Shown piece after piece: positions 12,065-24,016 of a stretch of 64,000 nucleotides of DNA. Source of the DNA: Boletus sp. NGJ (taxonomy: Eukaryota; Basidiomycota; Agaricomycetes; Boletales; Boletaceae); contig JAGTXK010000190.1 of assembly GCA_019096195.1 (NCBI GenBank), positions 682,001 to 746,000 on the forward strand. Direction: 5' to 3'. The notes under the pieces are model-generated. The model ran no database searches. It was given only the letters and a program-made list of their open reading frames with translations, and was not told the DNA's origin. Made by a program: the position numbers and the translations under genes. The stretch's first letter is position 1. Every line of letters begins with the position of its first letter.

Positions 12065-12578
12065 TTTCTGTACAACGCCAAAGAAATCTCAATCAGCATA
12101 CATTCACCCGAGTTCATCCAAGCAGCGTTCAATCCATCCAGCTATCCATCCCAACCAATCACACGCATATATGCGTTCCCTCGACTTCCACGCTCGTATT
12201 TGCAGTACTCTGGATGAAAAAGGACGTTGAACAGGCGTGAACTGACCTTGAGAGGTTGTCGATATCGAGGGACCCTTCCACAGACGAAGGTTGATTGCAA
12301 GCTCTATCGGAGTTTGAATTCACGGCTTTGCGCCACACCTCCAACCGTTCACTAGTACCATACATTAAGGTGAGGATATCTCTAATGGAAACGAACGTGA
12401 TGGGGCAGCGAGCCCATATTTATTGTCGATGAACTCTGTCGTGAAAACAATTCTCATTATTCTGAGCTCAACCCTCATTGACATGTCTCCAGAATAGTAC
12501 GCTGATCACTTTCGCCGCCAGCTGTTGTTCTTCTGGATACGCCGTAGACCAGAGCGTGACTTGTAGTGAACGCCCATC
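12065..12578. promoter_or_regulatory. Divergent promoter region uL15/RPB11
   Basis: This 514-bp interval lies between two housekeeping genes transcribed apart. CCAAT-type motifs occur near 12150-12160. I could not identify a standard ribosomal-protein promoter element with confidence. Confidence 0.35.
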
Positions 12579-13149
12579 ATGAATGCACCAAATCGATTCG
12601 AACTATACGTTCTCGAAGATGGCGAGAAGCCGTACGTGTCCCGTGCCCATGATGCGAGCCCATTTTCAATGAATGATGCCCTCCCAGGGTCGAAGTAACA
12701 GAAGACACCAAAATCCCAAACGCTGCCACGTTCAAAGTCGTGAAGCAGGATCATACGTTGGGTAACATGCTCCGAGCGTACGTACCGTTCTTTTCTGTCC
12801 TCTCCTCGCCCTTCCTCTCCCGTTGGTATCTTAAAACTGTTTGGTCAACCTACGTATTTACAGCCAAGTGCTCTCGATGCCTCAAGTCCTCTTTGCAGGC
12901 TACAGAGTCCCACACCCACTCCACCCCCATTTCCTTCTCAAAATTCAGACGGATGGCACAATCACCCCTCAGGCAGTGCTCGAACAAGCTTGCACCAAGC
13001 TCATCGCTACCCTCTCTTCTCTCGAAGCAAGGCTCAAGCGCGAGTTCTCGTTCAAAGACGTCGAAGGCGCAGTACCCGAGGACCCATATGGAACAGCAGG
13101 CACTGGTGCGCAAACATGGGGCACGGGCAAGGATTATCTGGACTTCTAG
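12579..13149 (+). CDS. RPB11: RNA polymerase II subunit RPB11
   Basis: A 142-aa protein from exons 12579-12631, 12688-12777 and 12864-13149. The N-terminal half carries the alpha-like dimerisation domain: FELYVLEDGEKPVEVTEDTK, then DHTLGNMLRAQVL, then VLFAGYRVPHPLHPHFLLKI, the segment that pairs with RPB3. The C-terminal helix (TKLIATLSSLEARLKREF) is followed by about 30 extra residues compared with the usual 115-120 aa. It acts in assembly of RNA polymerase II in the nucleus. Splice junctions fall inside conserved blocks and restore them exactly. Confidence 0.95.
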
Positions 13150-14805
13150 AGGTGGCATTTGGGACCAAATCTGGTTCTCTGCATTTTAGTCGATTCCTCG
13201 TCCATCATTTACGACATCTTGTCCATACGTGTAAGTCTGTTAATATCCTCATGGGTTTTATCTGGAAATTAATGCGTGCCCACAATACTCATGCGGTAGT
13301 GCGGGATGCACATGCTTTCTCATCGATTTTTCTGTTTCTTTATTAAATAATAAACGAGTACTGACGGTGCAAGATGTTAGACCCAAAGTATGGTTGCAAC
13401 CGCACGGAAGTGCTATGTATTTCCGTGGTTGTGATCGCCGGTTTCTATGAGTGGTTGCGCTTTCCCCCTAAGCTTCGACTGGCCATGTCGTCGGCGAACG
13501 CCATTCCCGTGGACTCGGCTATCTCGTCACTACAAGGGCATCAACTTTGGCCGCATCAATGAGAGACCATCAACTACTTCATGAATTCTCATCTACATAT
13601 TCTAGTCACAATTCCCGTGACCGCTTCTCAATCGGGTCGTTTGGGTCGTGTGCCCGTCGCGATGACCTGTTCGCCTCCAGAGAGGTGGTGATAAGGGATA
13701 TTGCCTGTAAATGTTTCCGAGGGTCCAGCGCTCAGCGCTCAGCTGTAAGTCACGCAGGAGAGGTGAAACACCGGTTTCACACCTGCAACATGACGCTTCA
13801 AAAATTTCAAGTTCCAAACCAATATGCGTCGCTTTTGCGTAATGCACACCTCAACCTAGGCAAGTACAAGTACATATGCAAGTGGTGCTGGGTGGCGTCG
13901 CCGTGTCACGATACCCAGCCTGTGCTGTGAACGGCGTAACTTTAGAAACACGGGCCAAGTAAGTACGGTGTAACACCATGGGAAGTTCTGCTGTCAGGTG
14001 AACATTTGGTGCAAAGTTCATCAAGCCGCTCACAGACCCCAATTATATCCGGATATGATTTCATGGACCACCCATGTCCGATCCCCTCGACCCTCGAGAT
14101 TCAACATTCACCGTCACCTGGCACAAACTGTGGTCACCTTTGATGTGAATCTCTCTGTAATCTATACCGTCCGACAGGCGGTACGATGGAGACTTGGTCC
14201 GTAAGGATCTTTGTGACCAGCAAGGAGGCAAACGCACCAAGTTACGGTCAACGTGCCCGTTAACTCTGACATCAAAAGAACTTCCCGAACTCCCAAAGAT
14301 TTCGAAGGTATCCTGGGTTTTCCCATCCCACCGTAATAACCGTCAGTATGCAAGGCTGCTAGAGAGGCTGTATGCGATTCGGAATGGCAGTCTGGATCAT
14401 TGAACAAACAATTCATGGATGAAAATACCAACCCTACCGTTCTCGACTGCTGTACAAGGTGTCGATACACAAGCGGAGTCATGTGGAATTTGTCCATCAA
14501 CGCGGATATCACCTTTGAAATCATCTTAGACTGATAGACTACTCGCCTCGGTATGCAGAGGTTGAATTCACATCCATAGAAGGTATCATAACGAATCACA
14601 ATATCAATCGTGACTTAGTAGCGTAACGCCATTACAAGAAAGGACAATAGCACAATAGAAAGATATACAAAAAATTGAAGACCTACGTCGAAAGATCGTG
14701 AGTGCTTGAGTGACGGAAAACAAACAAGGAAGAGAAAAGGGAAAAGTAAGATCACAACCAGACTGGAGATCGCACTACCTTTCGAAAATTACACCACCTA
14801 CTCCG
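13150..14805. other. Convergent intergenic region, 1.65 kb
   Basis: Between RPB11 (+) and the CSC1-like gene (-). Short frames at 13547-13930 and 14162-14599 lack splice logic or domains. I see no RNA gene or transposon ends. Confidence 0.35.
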
Positions 14806-17800
14806 TCAAAACTTGTTCAAATCCACAGGTGGCGCATGAACCACCACTTGCCCTCCATCATCCATGCTCGCCCCTGCCGTGGTCGCCAACACACCCGACG
14901 CCTCGTTCGCCTTGACCTCCTCCTTACCCAACCCGAGTGTATCCTCCGGAATCCAAACTACACGCTGAGGACGCGCGAGCGCAGGTTGCGTAAACCCATA
15001 ATCCACCTTTCCGTCCGTGTGTCGCGAAAAGTGGAGGTCGTCGAAGTCAGCATCGGATTTATCGGGGCTTTCTGGGTCGAGGGGTTGCGAAGGACCGGGT
15101 TGGGAGGTGGACGCACCGATGGCGGAGTCGATGGTGTCGCGACGCTTGTCGCCCGACTCGCGGTCGTTGTCATCTTCCAGTGAATCTTCGGACTTGTATG
15201 TCTTGTCAGCGATGCTGAGGGGAAGTGCATCGATGAGTGGACCGTAAGAGCCGTTGATCATGAGATGGAATCCTAACTGTGACCCCGGTACATCAACACC
15301 GTGAACAAAATCTGAAGATCAAAAGAACTCTGACTCACAGTTACGAAGATCAATACCACCGTCAAAATGCCCTCTGTAGCGGCGCTTGCATTCTGGTTCT
15401 CATCCCGAGCAAGGAAGAAGAGTGCGCAGAGACAGATCTGCTGGACGTACATGCCGACGAACACATGCTGAATGGCTCTAGGGTAGAACAAGCCTCCAGT
15501 GTCCGTAGCCGGTGGTTGGGTGTATTGGTACAAGAAGAGGTATTTATAGAGTTGGTAGAATAGGAAGAAAGCAAGAACAGCAAGACCGTTGATAATGGGG
15601 GATATGATGGAGTAGCCAAGAGCTGTATAAATTATTAGCAACGGCATTCCATAAGGTGCGTGCGAACTGACTGATAACAGTGAGGAGCGTGATCGCAGGG
15701 AATAAAGTGCCCCACGCAACGCTTCGAGGGCCAAACTTGATGTCGTAGATAGAGCGAGGAGTGCTTCCGAGAATAAACAGCTTCGCATAATACACAATCA
15801 ACTGAACAATAGCAAGGAAACCACCTGCAGACCCGGCAAGTCCTTGCAGAATGATATACCTATTCAGCATAAATAGGCACTCAGTGATAAGCAACAATAG
15901 AAAAAAATTCGTACGTGAAGAAGAAAGTTGACGCCTGAGGAAGATACACTGCCAACAAATTCGCAATGGAGCTGGGGTTCTGAAGAATGCTTGGAAGGGC
16001 AGCGATAATACCCGAACTCAGGGTGACGATAAGGAATGAGTGCTACAGACCCATGGGATGAATAAGATACGTTCTTTGGTAGTGAAAAACACTTACGATC
16101 ACTTGGAAGATGAAGTAGCGTGTCATCAAGCTAAGTTCCAATCCCGTACGGGTAGGGATACCCTCGAAGCGACCCAACAACCTCAAAACAATAGGAAGGA
16201 GCATCATGAGGACCGCAAGCAAGACTGGGGGTAGGATACCCTGTATGATACCAAGGACCACTGGTGGGATTGTGCAAAGCCACGCGAGCCAACTCTCGCG
16301 GACACAGAGACCCTCGATATTAGATATAATACCAACAAACGCTACAGGGAATGCCCAGAGAATGATCAATGCAGCGGTGGCTGCATAGCTGATGATCATC
16401 CGAATACGTTTCTCATACGGGTTCATGCCGAGATTACCCCAGAGAACGTCTTCCGGCGAGACCTCGAGGTACCGATCAGCCATGTGGTATGGGGCATGGT
16501 GTGCGAGTGAGCCATAGGCCATATGTGCCGCGATCTGCTGGTTGAAAGTGATGAAAGCGGAGTTGAGAGGTGGGTACGACTGATCGGGAGTGTCCTCTCC
16601 GTTCGCCACATCATCAGAAGCTGTGAGATAGCATTCTTGAGAAATAGTTCGGCGAGCTTGACGAAGTAGAGTAGTGGTTGTGGCAATCTCGCTACGGCAC
16701 CAGTCGATCGTGTCGACCTCCTGACCGATGAAAGGAAGGGAGAAAGGTAAGAAGCCCACAGGGAGACGATGAGTGGGACGCTTGGCGTGTGGAACGAGTT
16801 TCTCGGCGAGAGTGAGGTTACGTTCAGCATCGTTGGGGGATTCTGAGGGGTATGCAGCATCGTCACCTTGCTTTTTGAGAGCCTTTGCGCGAAGCTTGGC
16901 TGCAGTAGAAAGCAAGGTAGTCTCAGCAGACTCTAGTTTCCCGGATGCGGCGAGACGGCGATCATAAACAGTAGGTAACTCCTTCAGATCACTGCAAAAA
17001 AACGAATACATCAGGTGACTTTGCCTCCGGGAGGATGACATACCGATTGATCCAGATTTTTTTGACGCCACCTGGGAATTGCGAATACAGCTGTGTCAAT
17101 AGCTTTTGAGACAGATACTTGGAAGGAATGCCAGAAACTAGAATAGTGTTCGCTTGAGCAGAACGAGAGTGCACGGGGTCGATGAGGTGAAGCTGCCGGA
17201 CGTTGATGAAGTGACTCATTTCGCGCTTAATATTCCAGAATATCCAAACTGCGGATGACCCACGAGATTGCGCTAAGAACTGTGTATCAAAGATGGATAT
17301 ATACTACTCACAGGTTGAGAACCAAATCAGGATGAGGAAGGCGGCGAATCTTTCTTTGTGGTTAGCTGCAATGTTTCCAAATGTAAATCTACTCAGTCCA
17401 GTGTTTCCGGCAACGGAATTGTTGACTGAAGTGACAGGTAAGAGTACAATCCAAGAAACGATCCAGATAGGGATGAGCACGCGAAGCATTACGCGGAGAA
17501 ACCGGACGAAGAAATAGGCGTCGGGGCCATTGACGCGCTGAATGTCTTTGTAGTCAGCTTTGTAAAGTGTGATCGGCCATGTGAGCAGGCCAGTCTTGAA
17601 TGGCGCGACACGTTCACTGTGAAATTCAACGAGGTTCAGGGGCGGCACAAAGTCAGCATGAAATGGCGCACTCATCGACTGGGGAGACTGTGCGGGGTTC
17701 ATACACGGTTTTGAAGTACGGACGGAGAAGAGTGAATGCGGCAATTTCAATACCGAAAACAATCGCGTTAAAAGCAAGAGCAGTCTCAAAGGTGGCGGTC

Positions 17801-17885
17801 GTCGACGAGCCAGCGCTGGAGACGTTGGACCTGTGATAAGAGTGAGCGATGAACGAGGAGAATACAGCACTAGCTGAGCGTACAT
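14806..17885 (-). CDS. CSC1/OSCA-type (DUF221) calcium-permeable osmosensitive channel
   Basis: Predicted 878 aa from nine exons: 17885-17884, 17830-17672, 17616-17312, 17248-17044, 16991-16097, 16042-15915, 15859-15672, 15622-15339 and 15276-14806. All phases close. Order of parts: short lumenal start MSNVSSAGSS, TM0 (LAFNAIVFGIEIAAFTLL), the YEPRT motif, two further helices, the cytosolic DUF4463-like domain (RQLHLIDPVHSRSAQANTIL; LYSQFPGGVKKIWI), then the DUF221 multi-helix pore region with GNLGMNPYEKRIRM, YTQPPATDTGGLFYPRAIQH and LGFHLMINGSYGPL. The tail is acidic and cytosolic. Homologues are mechanosensitive or hyperosmolality-gated cation channels at the plasma membrane or lipid scramblases. 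The initiating ATG is split AT|G by the first intron. Most introns are 49-62 bp; the seventh (16096-16043) sits next to a helix. Confidence 0.93.
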
Positions 17886-19268
17886 GGTGGAGGGAAGGCA
17901 AAGGAGCGACGTGGAAAGGAGAAGACTTTGAGTGATTTCTATCAAGGCGCCACCTGCCGCTTTACTCGCTTGCACTGCTCGATCGGTCGCTTATGTACTC
18001 ACCTTCATTTCTTCCTTTTCTGGAAAAACCACCAAGCACTCGCCGAAATTCCCTCGCAGTACTGCAGAAATATTATATGCGCAGGCTCCTCGCAATACAT
18101 TCTGCCCGAGTCTATTCGTACAGGCTCATTTCTAAGCAAAATTTCATGCAAGACCGTCGACGAAAACTGGTGAAGACCGTTTGTACTTTGACACCACCGT
18201 CAGAATTGGAATGGAAGTCGCTTGCTTCTAGCCCAGGGTTGTTATGTATATCCGAGTATGTCAATGACAACTCGAATCCCATCCCTCCTCGACCCACTTC
18301 TTGCAATACCCAGCCAACTTTTCACTCGCTAGCTCTCACTCCCTAAAGTCTTGTTTTGCCCTCGCGAGCCCCATTGGCAGTTCTACCTTTTACCGTGCGG
18401 TGATGGCGATCAGTTACATTTTGGATTTACGCTCCTGTCATTGTCTGATGTGACACTACCAAGTCTCTCCTTTACATAACTACTTTCCTCAGATCAACTT
18501 CTCCCCCAGGCTGTGCAGTGTGCACTTTCTCTTACCAATGTTGGTGCATAGGAGACTTGACCGTATCGTTCAAGCGGACACAAGGTTGATCTCCAAAATC
18601 CTTGCAACCGACAGACTCACGCCCTGTACCCGTTACAACAAGTGCCGCTGTTGTTCTGTACATCTCATAAATTGCCTAGCTACTATAGCCAGGGTGTAGC
18701 TTTTAACTTTGGACGGCGAATCCCAAACACCCTACTCATGGTAGTGAACGTGTCGGAAACCAGGCGGAGGGGAACATGGACATCATATCGAGTAGGTACT
18801 TGATTCATGCAGAATCTGGCTATGGGTGAACCAGCGGGTGGAGATAAGAGCGGCTCTCGTTCTGTAATCATTCTTCTATATATACTTGTCTCTGCATTCC
18901 GTCGTATACTATCCAGATTGGCTACTGACCACCCCACCGCCGGAGCTTGCATGGTCAATATTCGTAACCCAGTCCTGCCACGTCACTCCAAGCAATTGAA
19001 AATGTCCCTTCTATAGTGTAGATCGGTATCTATGGATGAGTGTGCAAAGATATACGGTGTGTAGCTAGCAGCATATGAAAGCACAATGAAAATCATTTTA
19101 CAGAGAGCGGTAGGACAAGTCACACAACGCAGCAACGCATGTAAACTGCTGACATTCGCGGATCATGCATCATGACCAAAGCACTGTTTTCCGCATGTCT
19201 GGTGAGTCAGGGAAAAAAGAAAAATCTGGCACGGCGAAAGACAACGAGGTGGACGATACCACACCGCA
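17886..19268. other. Intergenic region upstream of the CSC1-like gene
   Basis: The 1.4 kb contains the CSC1-like promoter and the 3' flank of the TPT transporter. TATATATA at 18878-18885 is not near a mapped start. No gene is supported. Confidence 0.35.
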
Positions 19269-20667
19269 CTACTTTCCGGCGCACGTCTTGTACAAAATAA
19301 GCCCACACAGCGCGACCGAATAACCTAGTACCCATCATTCAATAGGCGAGCATGAGAATGAACGGAGAAAATCGCACCAAAAATTTGCAGTGGCGTAATA
19401 GGTGAACCGAACAGAAGCACGGAACCAGCGATAAGAAGAATATCCTTGTGGAAGATGCGCGTTCAGAACTTCCATTGCTCGAACGTACAGAACCAACCTT
19501 GAAAACGCCCGCGAGTGTTAATACCAAGCCACTGCCGGCGCTCACCAAGAAGACGGCAGCAATGTTGAGTAAAAATGCCACCAAGGCGTTAGAGACGAGG
19601 ACCACCCAGCTTATCTGCCCAGCGGCGATCGCATAGAAAGGTTCGAGACCCTCTGTAAAGGGTATGACGAGGAGATTGATGACAGCGCAAACCGGTGCAT
19701 AATAGTGCAGAGAAACGAGAGGGTCCATCTTGAGCCCATGGAGGAGGATCTCTATCATGACCAGACGGGACGCCTCGAACTGGATGCAGTCCCGCGTTAA
19801 TAACGACGTGTCGGAAGATTAGGGCAGCGATACGTACGACGACAGCAGCGACCTGCGCCAAGAATCCAGTAAGGTTAAAGTAGAGCTCTCCGTGGGAGGC
19901 GAGGGTAACACCAGACGAGATCATCAATATGATCATAGCCAAACGCCGGTTTGGCTCCTTTATCCGGCTAATCCACGAGATGAGAAGGATCGCGACTGGC
20001 GTGAAAGCCTGTGGTTTATCATGTCAGCGGGGTCGAATGTATATGAGTGGATGTAAAGAGGTGAAACGTGTTTCACGGGTGGAGGTGAGCATACCTTGAG
20101 CATCTGGATGTACGCAACGCTGAGATAAAGATACGCAGTGTTGCTGAGGATGAGGCTGCCACTGAAGAGAAATCCGATAGGGAGGATGGAACGAATGAAC
20201 ATTGATTGAGTTAGATGGACGTCTTTGGCGCCATCGAGCAGAGTAGTGGTACGCTGAAGCACTCTTGTACCAATAGCCTATCTCATAAAAATGTCAGACG
20301 GCGACCAGAAGGCAAGGAGAGACAGACTGACGGCAAAAGTGAGATGGTAAGTGACAAGAAAAACAGGATAGTGGAATCCGAAGGTGTTGTACACGTGATT
20401 GTTGTATATGATGACAGTTGAGCTGAGAATTATCCATACAGGAATGACAGCGGCAGCAGGGATACTGGTACGCTGTGATTTGGAGGGGGTCGTGGCGGGC
20501 GTTGGGAGTGACTCAGAGGACTGGTTATGGTCGAGTAGTCGTTGCTCAGCTTGGGGATTTAAGGGAACGGACTCTTCGTCGTGCTCTTGAACTTGCAGGT
20601 AAGCGAGCTCATGCTTCTCAGCGGGGACGGGGTCTTGCAGGTGGCGGTTCTTCTCGTCTTGGGCCAT
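19269..20667 (-). CDS. TPT/DUF250-family (triose-phosphate/nucleotide-sugar type) transporter
   Basis: A 364-aa protein from exons 20667-20332, 20277-20095, 20008-19838, 19779-19498, 19444-19378 and 19324-19269. A polar N-terminus of about 70 residues precedes ten predicted helices of the drug/metabolite-transporter fold, with family blocks PVWIILSSTVIIYNNHV, YHLTFAAIGTRVLQRTT, SVAYIQMLKAFTPVAILL, EASRLVMIEILLHGLKMDPL and a final GYSVALCGLILYK. Such proteins exchange phosphorylated sugars or nucleotide sugars across Golgi or ER membranes; the substrate cannot be read from sequence. The last two exons are tiny (67 and 56 nt) and were placed by phase plus the conserved DILL..FG|YS junction. It is transcribed in tandem with the CSC1-like gene. 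Confidence 0.93.
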
Positions 20668-22501
20668 GTGGACAGCGAGTGGTGATTCCGAAAGGCTGAG
20701 AGGTGTTGAACACGATGGTGGTCGAGCTGAAGATGAAACCCACAGTGGTCGTAGAGTGGGCTCCAACCGTCTGATAATTAGGGCTAGCTTCACGAAACCG
20801 CGCTGTTACTGTGCAAGCTTTGCTCCGTTTGGACGTGGTCGCTCCAGCATAGGAAGTCAAATTAACTTGGCTTGTAATGTAGACTTGTCTACGTAAATTT
20901 ACATTAGGAAATACTTTAAAAAAATTACTACACACTTTTCGTGTTGTGTCTGCATGTGCATGGCATCAAGGTACAAAAACGTATACGGATACATTCCGTC
21001 GGGTACTGCAAGCCAATCACGGTCCAGTCCAGGCTCATATCACTGCCTTCCGGCCGACTTATGTCCCGAGTGCCATAATCGACGGTTTCATGTACCCCGA
21101 AGCAAGTTCACACACCCCGAAACGGTCAGCAGGCACCCGAACATATCATTCTAGGTGCGTATGTCGTGGGGGGGAAACACTGGATTTCGGCGCAGGTACT
21201 TGGATGTTGCGACGGGTACGTTGGGAATTAATTTCAACTGCGAGCGTAATTCGGAGATTTCAGCCCGTCGTCTTTTCTTTCCCAGACCGTTGATCAAGCC
21301 ATTCATTTCTTGCCTCATTTCGATCCATATCCGTCGCACTTTGACCACGAGTGAACTATTCACCAACTGTGACTGTTCCTGCGGTCCATCGGTCATGAAT
21401 GTCAACACAATGAAAGGGAGACACTGGATCAATCATATTCTTTCAAAGCTAGCCACAGATAGCTCTTATTGTTCATGTTGCGACGCATCAAGTTTGATCC
21501 TCAGTTTGAGGGAAATGTTCTCGTCCAGCGCACCACTCTCGGATCCACCCGACGCTTTCGTGCGGTATCTTACACTCCAGACGCCTGTCTTCCTATGGCT
21601 ACGTGCCGACAGCTCGCTCTGCGCCGCAGCTGATTCATCCACAAGCTGTGTACCTTCTTTCCCGGTTCGTTTGGGCTCACTTTTATTAATAGTGTACAAT
21701 CAAGTGTTCAGACAGCGAAACTGATAAAGTTATGGAGGATATTGCACGTGGTGCAACTATCTTTGTCGAATGATGAGCTGGATGCATATGTAAGAGCTGG
21801 GAAGTTGGCTGCCATGATAACACCACCGCCATGTTCATGGATGGTAACCTTTCCCACAGGCTAGTCACTGGTCATGGGATGTCGCGGCGTCTGTCTTCAG
21901 GTATAGCATTGGGTACGAAAAACGGATACTGATTCGTTCCGCAGTCCTGCGGTGCAGTCTGATCGCGGATGAGTCTAGGGCCGTAACACTGCTTGTCAAC
22001 CAGTCTGCATATGTCCAAGACATCAAGACACCATCCAGGGCTGGACACGACCCCTGCCCAAACCAGTATTTTTCCACTATGTACTGATTTCGCACCCGCA
22101 CGCTCCGCGTTGTGTTACCCTAAGGATGGCCGGGTTGCCAGACTAACTTACCACATCCTAGGTAAGTGCCAAGGTGTATGGCAGAAGTGCTAGCTCACAG
22201 TATGGCGGCGCAGAGCCACCCAGAGGGGTTGCTGAGCGGATCCAGTAGAAGGACACAGCACACGTCGCGAAACATCCCCATCTTCTCACTCTGGCCACCC
22301 AAACAGATACGAGCTGCGCAAGGATGTTGAATACTGCAGTGTATTTCAATTCCAATTTCCGCTAGGCACATCCAGTGGGTGTTAAATATCGTTGACTAGA
22401 GCATACACAGAATTTCAGCCCGTCAACTCACCTTCCAAAGGTCCTCATTCAAGTCATTCATCCTCTGTTCTACTTCTCTCCGTATCCACCGCGTTTTGAC
22501 C
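20668..22501. other. Intergenic region with a duplicated leader segment
   Basis: This 1.8-kb divergent interval lies between the TPT transporter (-) and the orphan 202-aa gene (+). It contains a 93-bp segment at 21257-21349 that matches, without gaps, the leader of the orphan gene (22412-22504). The frame at 21155-21724 that runs across the copy is Ser/Cys-rich and not supported as a gene. Confidence 0.45.
21257..21349 (+). repeat. Diverged copy of the orphan gene's 5' leader
   Basis: ATTTCAGCCCGTC starts both copies. Then the pairs TCAAGCCATTCAT/TCAAGTCATTCAT, TCCATATCCGTCGC/TCCGTATCCACCGC and TTTGACCACG/TTTGACCATG line up at identical spacing. The second copy ends at the real start codon; here the ATG position reads ACG. 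No similarity is evident downstream of that point. Confidence 0.55.
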
Positions 22502-23110
22502 ATGGCAACCCTGATATCATCTGCATTGGAACTCGCCAAAAAGCACCCCGCTCAATTCCTAGCTGAACATGTCTTCCCTGGGCTTTTTATAGACGAGTTC
22601 AGGTTCGGCCGAGGGACGAGCGGAAACCTTGGGACAAACATGATTTCCCAGTACGTTGTCATGCCCGCGCACACCAAGGCTGGCGGGTTGCAGCCCGTGG
22701 CAGAAGTGAAGGAGCTGGCCATTCACCTCAACTGTATCGTCAACCCTTCCGCGTTGCAGAATAATGTCATCAAGATTCACGTGGAGCAGTTCCACCTGAC
22801 AGTGCGCTCCCTTGCGACCCAGAAGAAGATTGATGCCCACGGTCCGTCGATCATCACGGCCGGGAACAGTATCCACATGAATGTTAGCACGGGGTGGGGG
22901 AGGGCTGACAATCTGAGGGCTTTGGCTCAGGAGGTCGGGGTCAATGATGATCAGACACTTCACTCGGAGGTGCGATCGAAGCAGGGCTACAATGGTGCAT
23001 ATATGCGGTCGTTGGTGAAGGAGTTTAAGGAGAGGGTGCAACAGCGCATCCAGCTGCAACTTGGAGGTCATGTGGTAGTTCACTGGGATGGAGACGCGAC
23101 CTTCCCGTAG
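22502..23110 (+). CDS. Unknown single-exon protein, 202 aa
   Basis: One uninterrupted frame starts at the ATG in ACCATGG and ends with TAG. The protein begins with a short amphipathic stretch (ATLISSALELAKKHPAQFL), has a central hydrophilic alpha/beta part (IKIHVEQFHLTVRSLATQ; SIHMNVSTGWG) and ends LGGHVVVHWDGDATFP. There is no signal peptide, transmembrane helix or known motif. Support for a real gene is length, even composition, a good start context and the duplicated leader upstream. Being intronless is unusual among its neighbours. Function is not assignable. Confidence 0.65.
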   Translation: MATLISSALELAKKHPAQFLAEHVFPGLFIDEFRFGRGTSGNLGTNMISQYVVMPAHTKAGGLQPVAEVKELAIHLNCIVNPSALQNNVIKIHVEQFHLTVRSLATQKKIDAHGPSIITAGNSIHMNVSTGWGRADNLRALAQEVGVNDDQTLHSEVRSKQGYNGAYMRSLVKEFKERVQQRIQLQLGGHVVVHWDGDATFP

Positions 23111-23426
23111 TGATCCTGGACGATCATATCCTTTTTTCACCCGAATTCAAACATAACATCGTATCGATTCTGCTTACCGTCTTTGTTGTACTACTAGTCG
23201 TCGGTTACCATCTCGAATTGTACTTGATATCTCACTCAAAACCAGCTAGCTGCACCAGTCGGCACGTGGCCGTGGCAAGACATCTCTACCTGTTGATCAA
23301 CGTTGTGTGCAATCACTCAAGGTATTCAGCGCACGCATCAGGCGGCAGTCCCGTCGCAGTCTTATCCATCTCTATCAAAATAACGCCATCCGCCACCCCC
23401 ACAACGCACGCACGCGTACGTCCAAA
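23111..23426. other. Short tandem intergenic region
   Basis: The 316 bp separate the orphan gene from LSM8. They hold no gene and presumably carry the LSM8 promoter. Confidence 0.35.
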
Positions 23427-24016
23427 ATGGCCAGCCTCCAGGGCTATGTCGACCGTGAGTTCCAGATGCCCGATCTTGCTCTCCGTGTCTTGACCCTCTC
23501 TCGTTTCGCAAGGTCGTGTACTGCTCGTGCTCCAAGACGGCAGGGCGATCGTGGTGAGTCATCTTCGTTCGTTCCCAAGAGTCCTGCGAAACCCGCTCAA
23601 ATCGACCCCACGCGCTTGTAAACAGGGAGTACTCGCAGGCTTCGACCAAAAGTCTAACGTCGTCCTCTCCGAGTCCAAGGAGCGCGTATACAGTATGGAT
23701 GAAGGCGTCGAGGAAATCCCACTCGGACTCTACCTCGTCAAGGGTGACATGATGTGCGTTCGGGCCCCCTATTCCTGCCCTTTGTTTCTTCATCCCCCCT
23801 TCCTTTCTTTTCCATGCAATTTTTATTTTCCCTGCCTCTAGGAATTATTTGAGTTATTACATACTTTTCGCGTCTTCCTCCGCCATCTGCCAACAACAAG
23901 GTATTTAATCTGACGCTCACTTCAGCGCCCTCATTGGGGAAATAGACGATGCAATCGATCAAGCCGTCGATCTCTCTAGCATCCGTGCGGAACCTATTCC
24001 CCCAATCCGATATTGA
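23427..24016 (+). CDS. LSM8: U6 snRNA-associated Sm-like protein LSM8
   Basis: A 95-aa protein from exons 23427-23454, 23513-23553, 23626-23753 and 23926-24016, matching the 96 residues of human LSM8. The Sm1 motif is VLLVLQDGRAIVGVLAGFD, Sm2 is LYLVKGDMIALIGEID, and the C-terminus IRAEPIPPIRY is typical of LSM8 rather than LSM1. It forms the nuclear LSm2-8 ring that binds the 3' oligo(U) tail of U6 snRNA. All three introns are phase-consistent and cut conserved motifs. Confidence 0.95.

Noticed and set aside
13547-13930. 127-codon plus-strand frame in the RPB11/CSC1 interval
   Set aside because: No splice signals, no domain and erratic composition; most likely chance.
21155-21724. 189-codon frame over the duplicated leader copy
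   Set aside because: Composition is Ser/Cys/Arg-rich without a domain, and its similarity to the next gene is in the leader, not in coding sequence.
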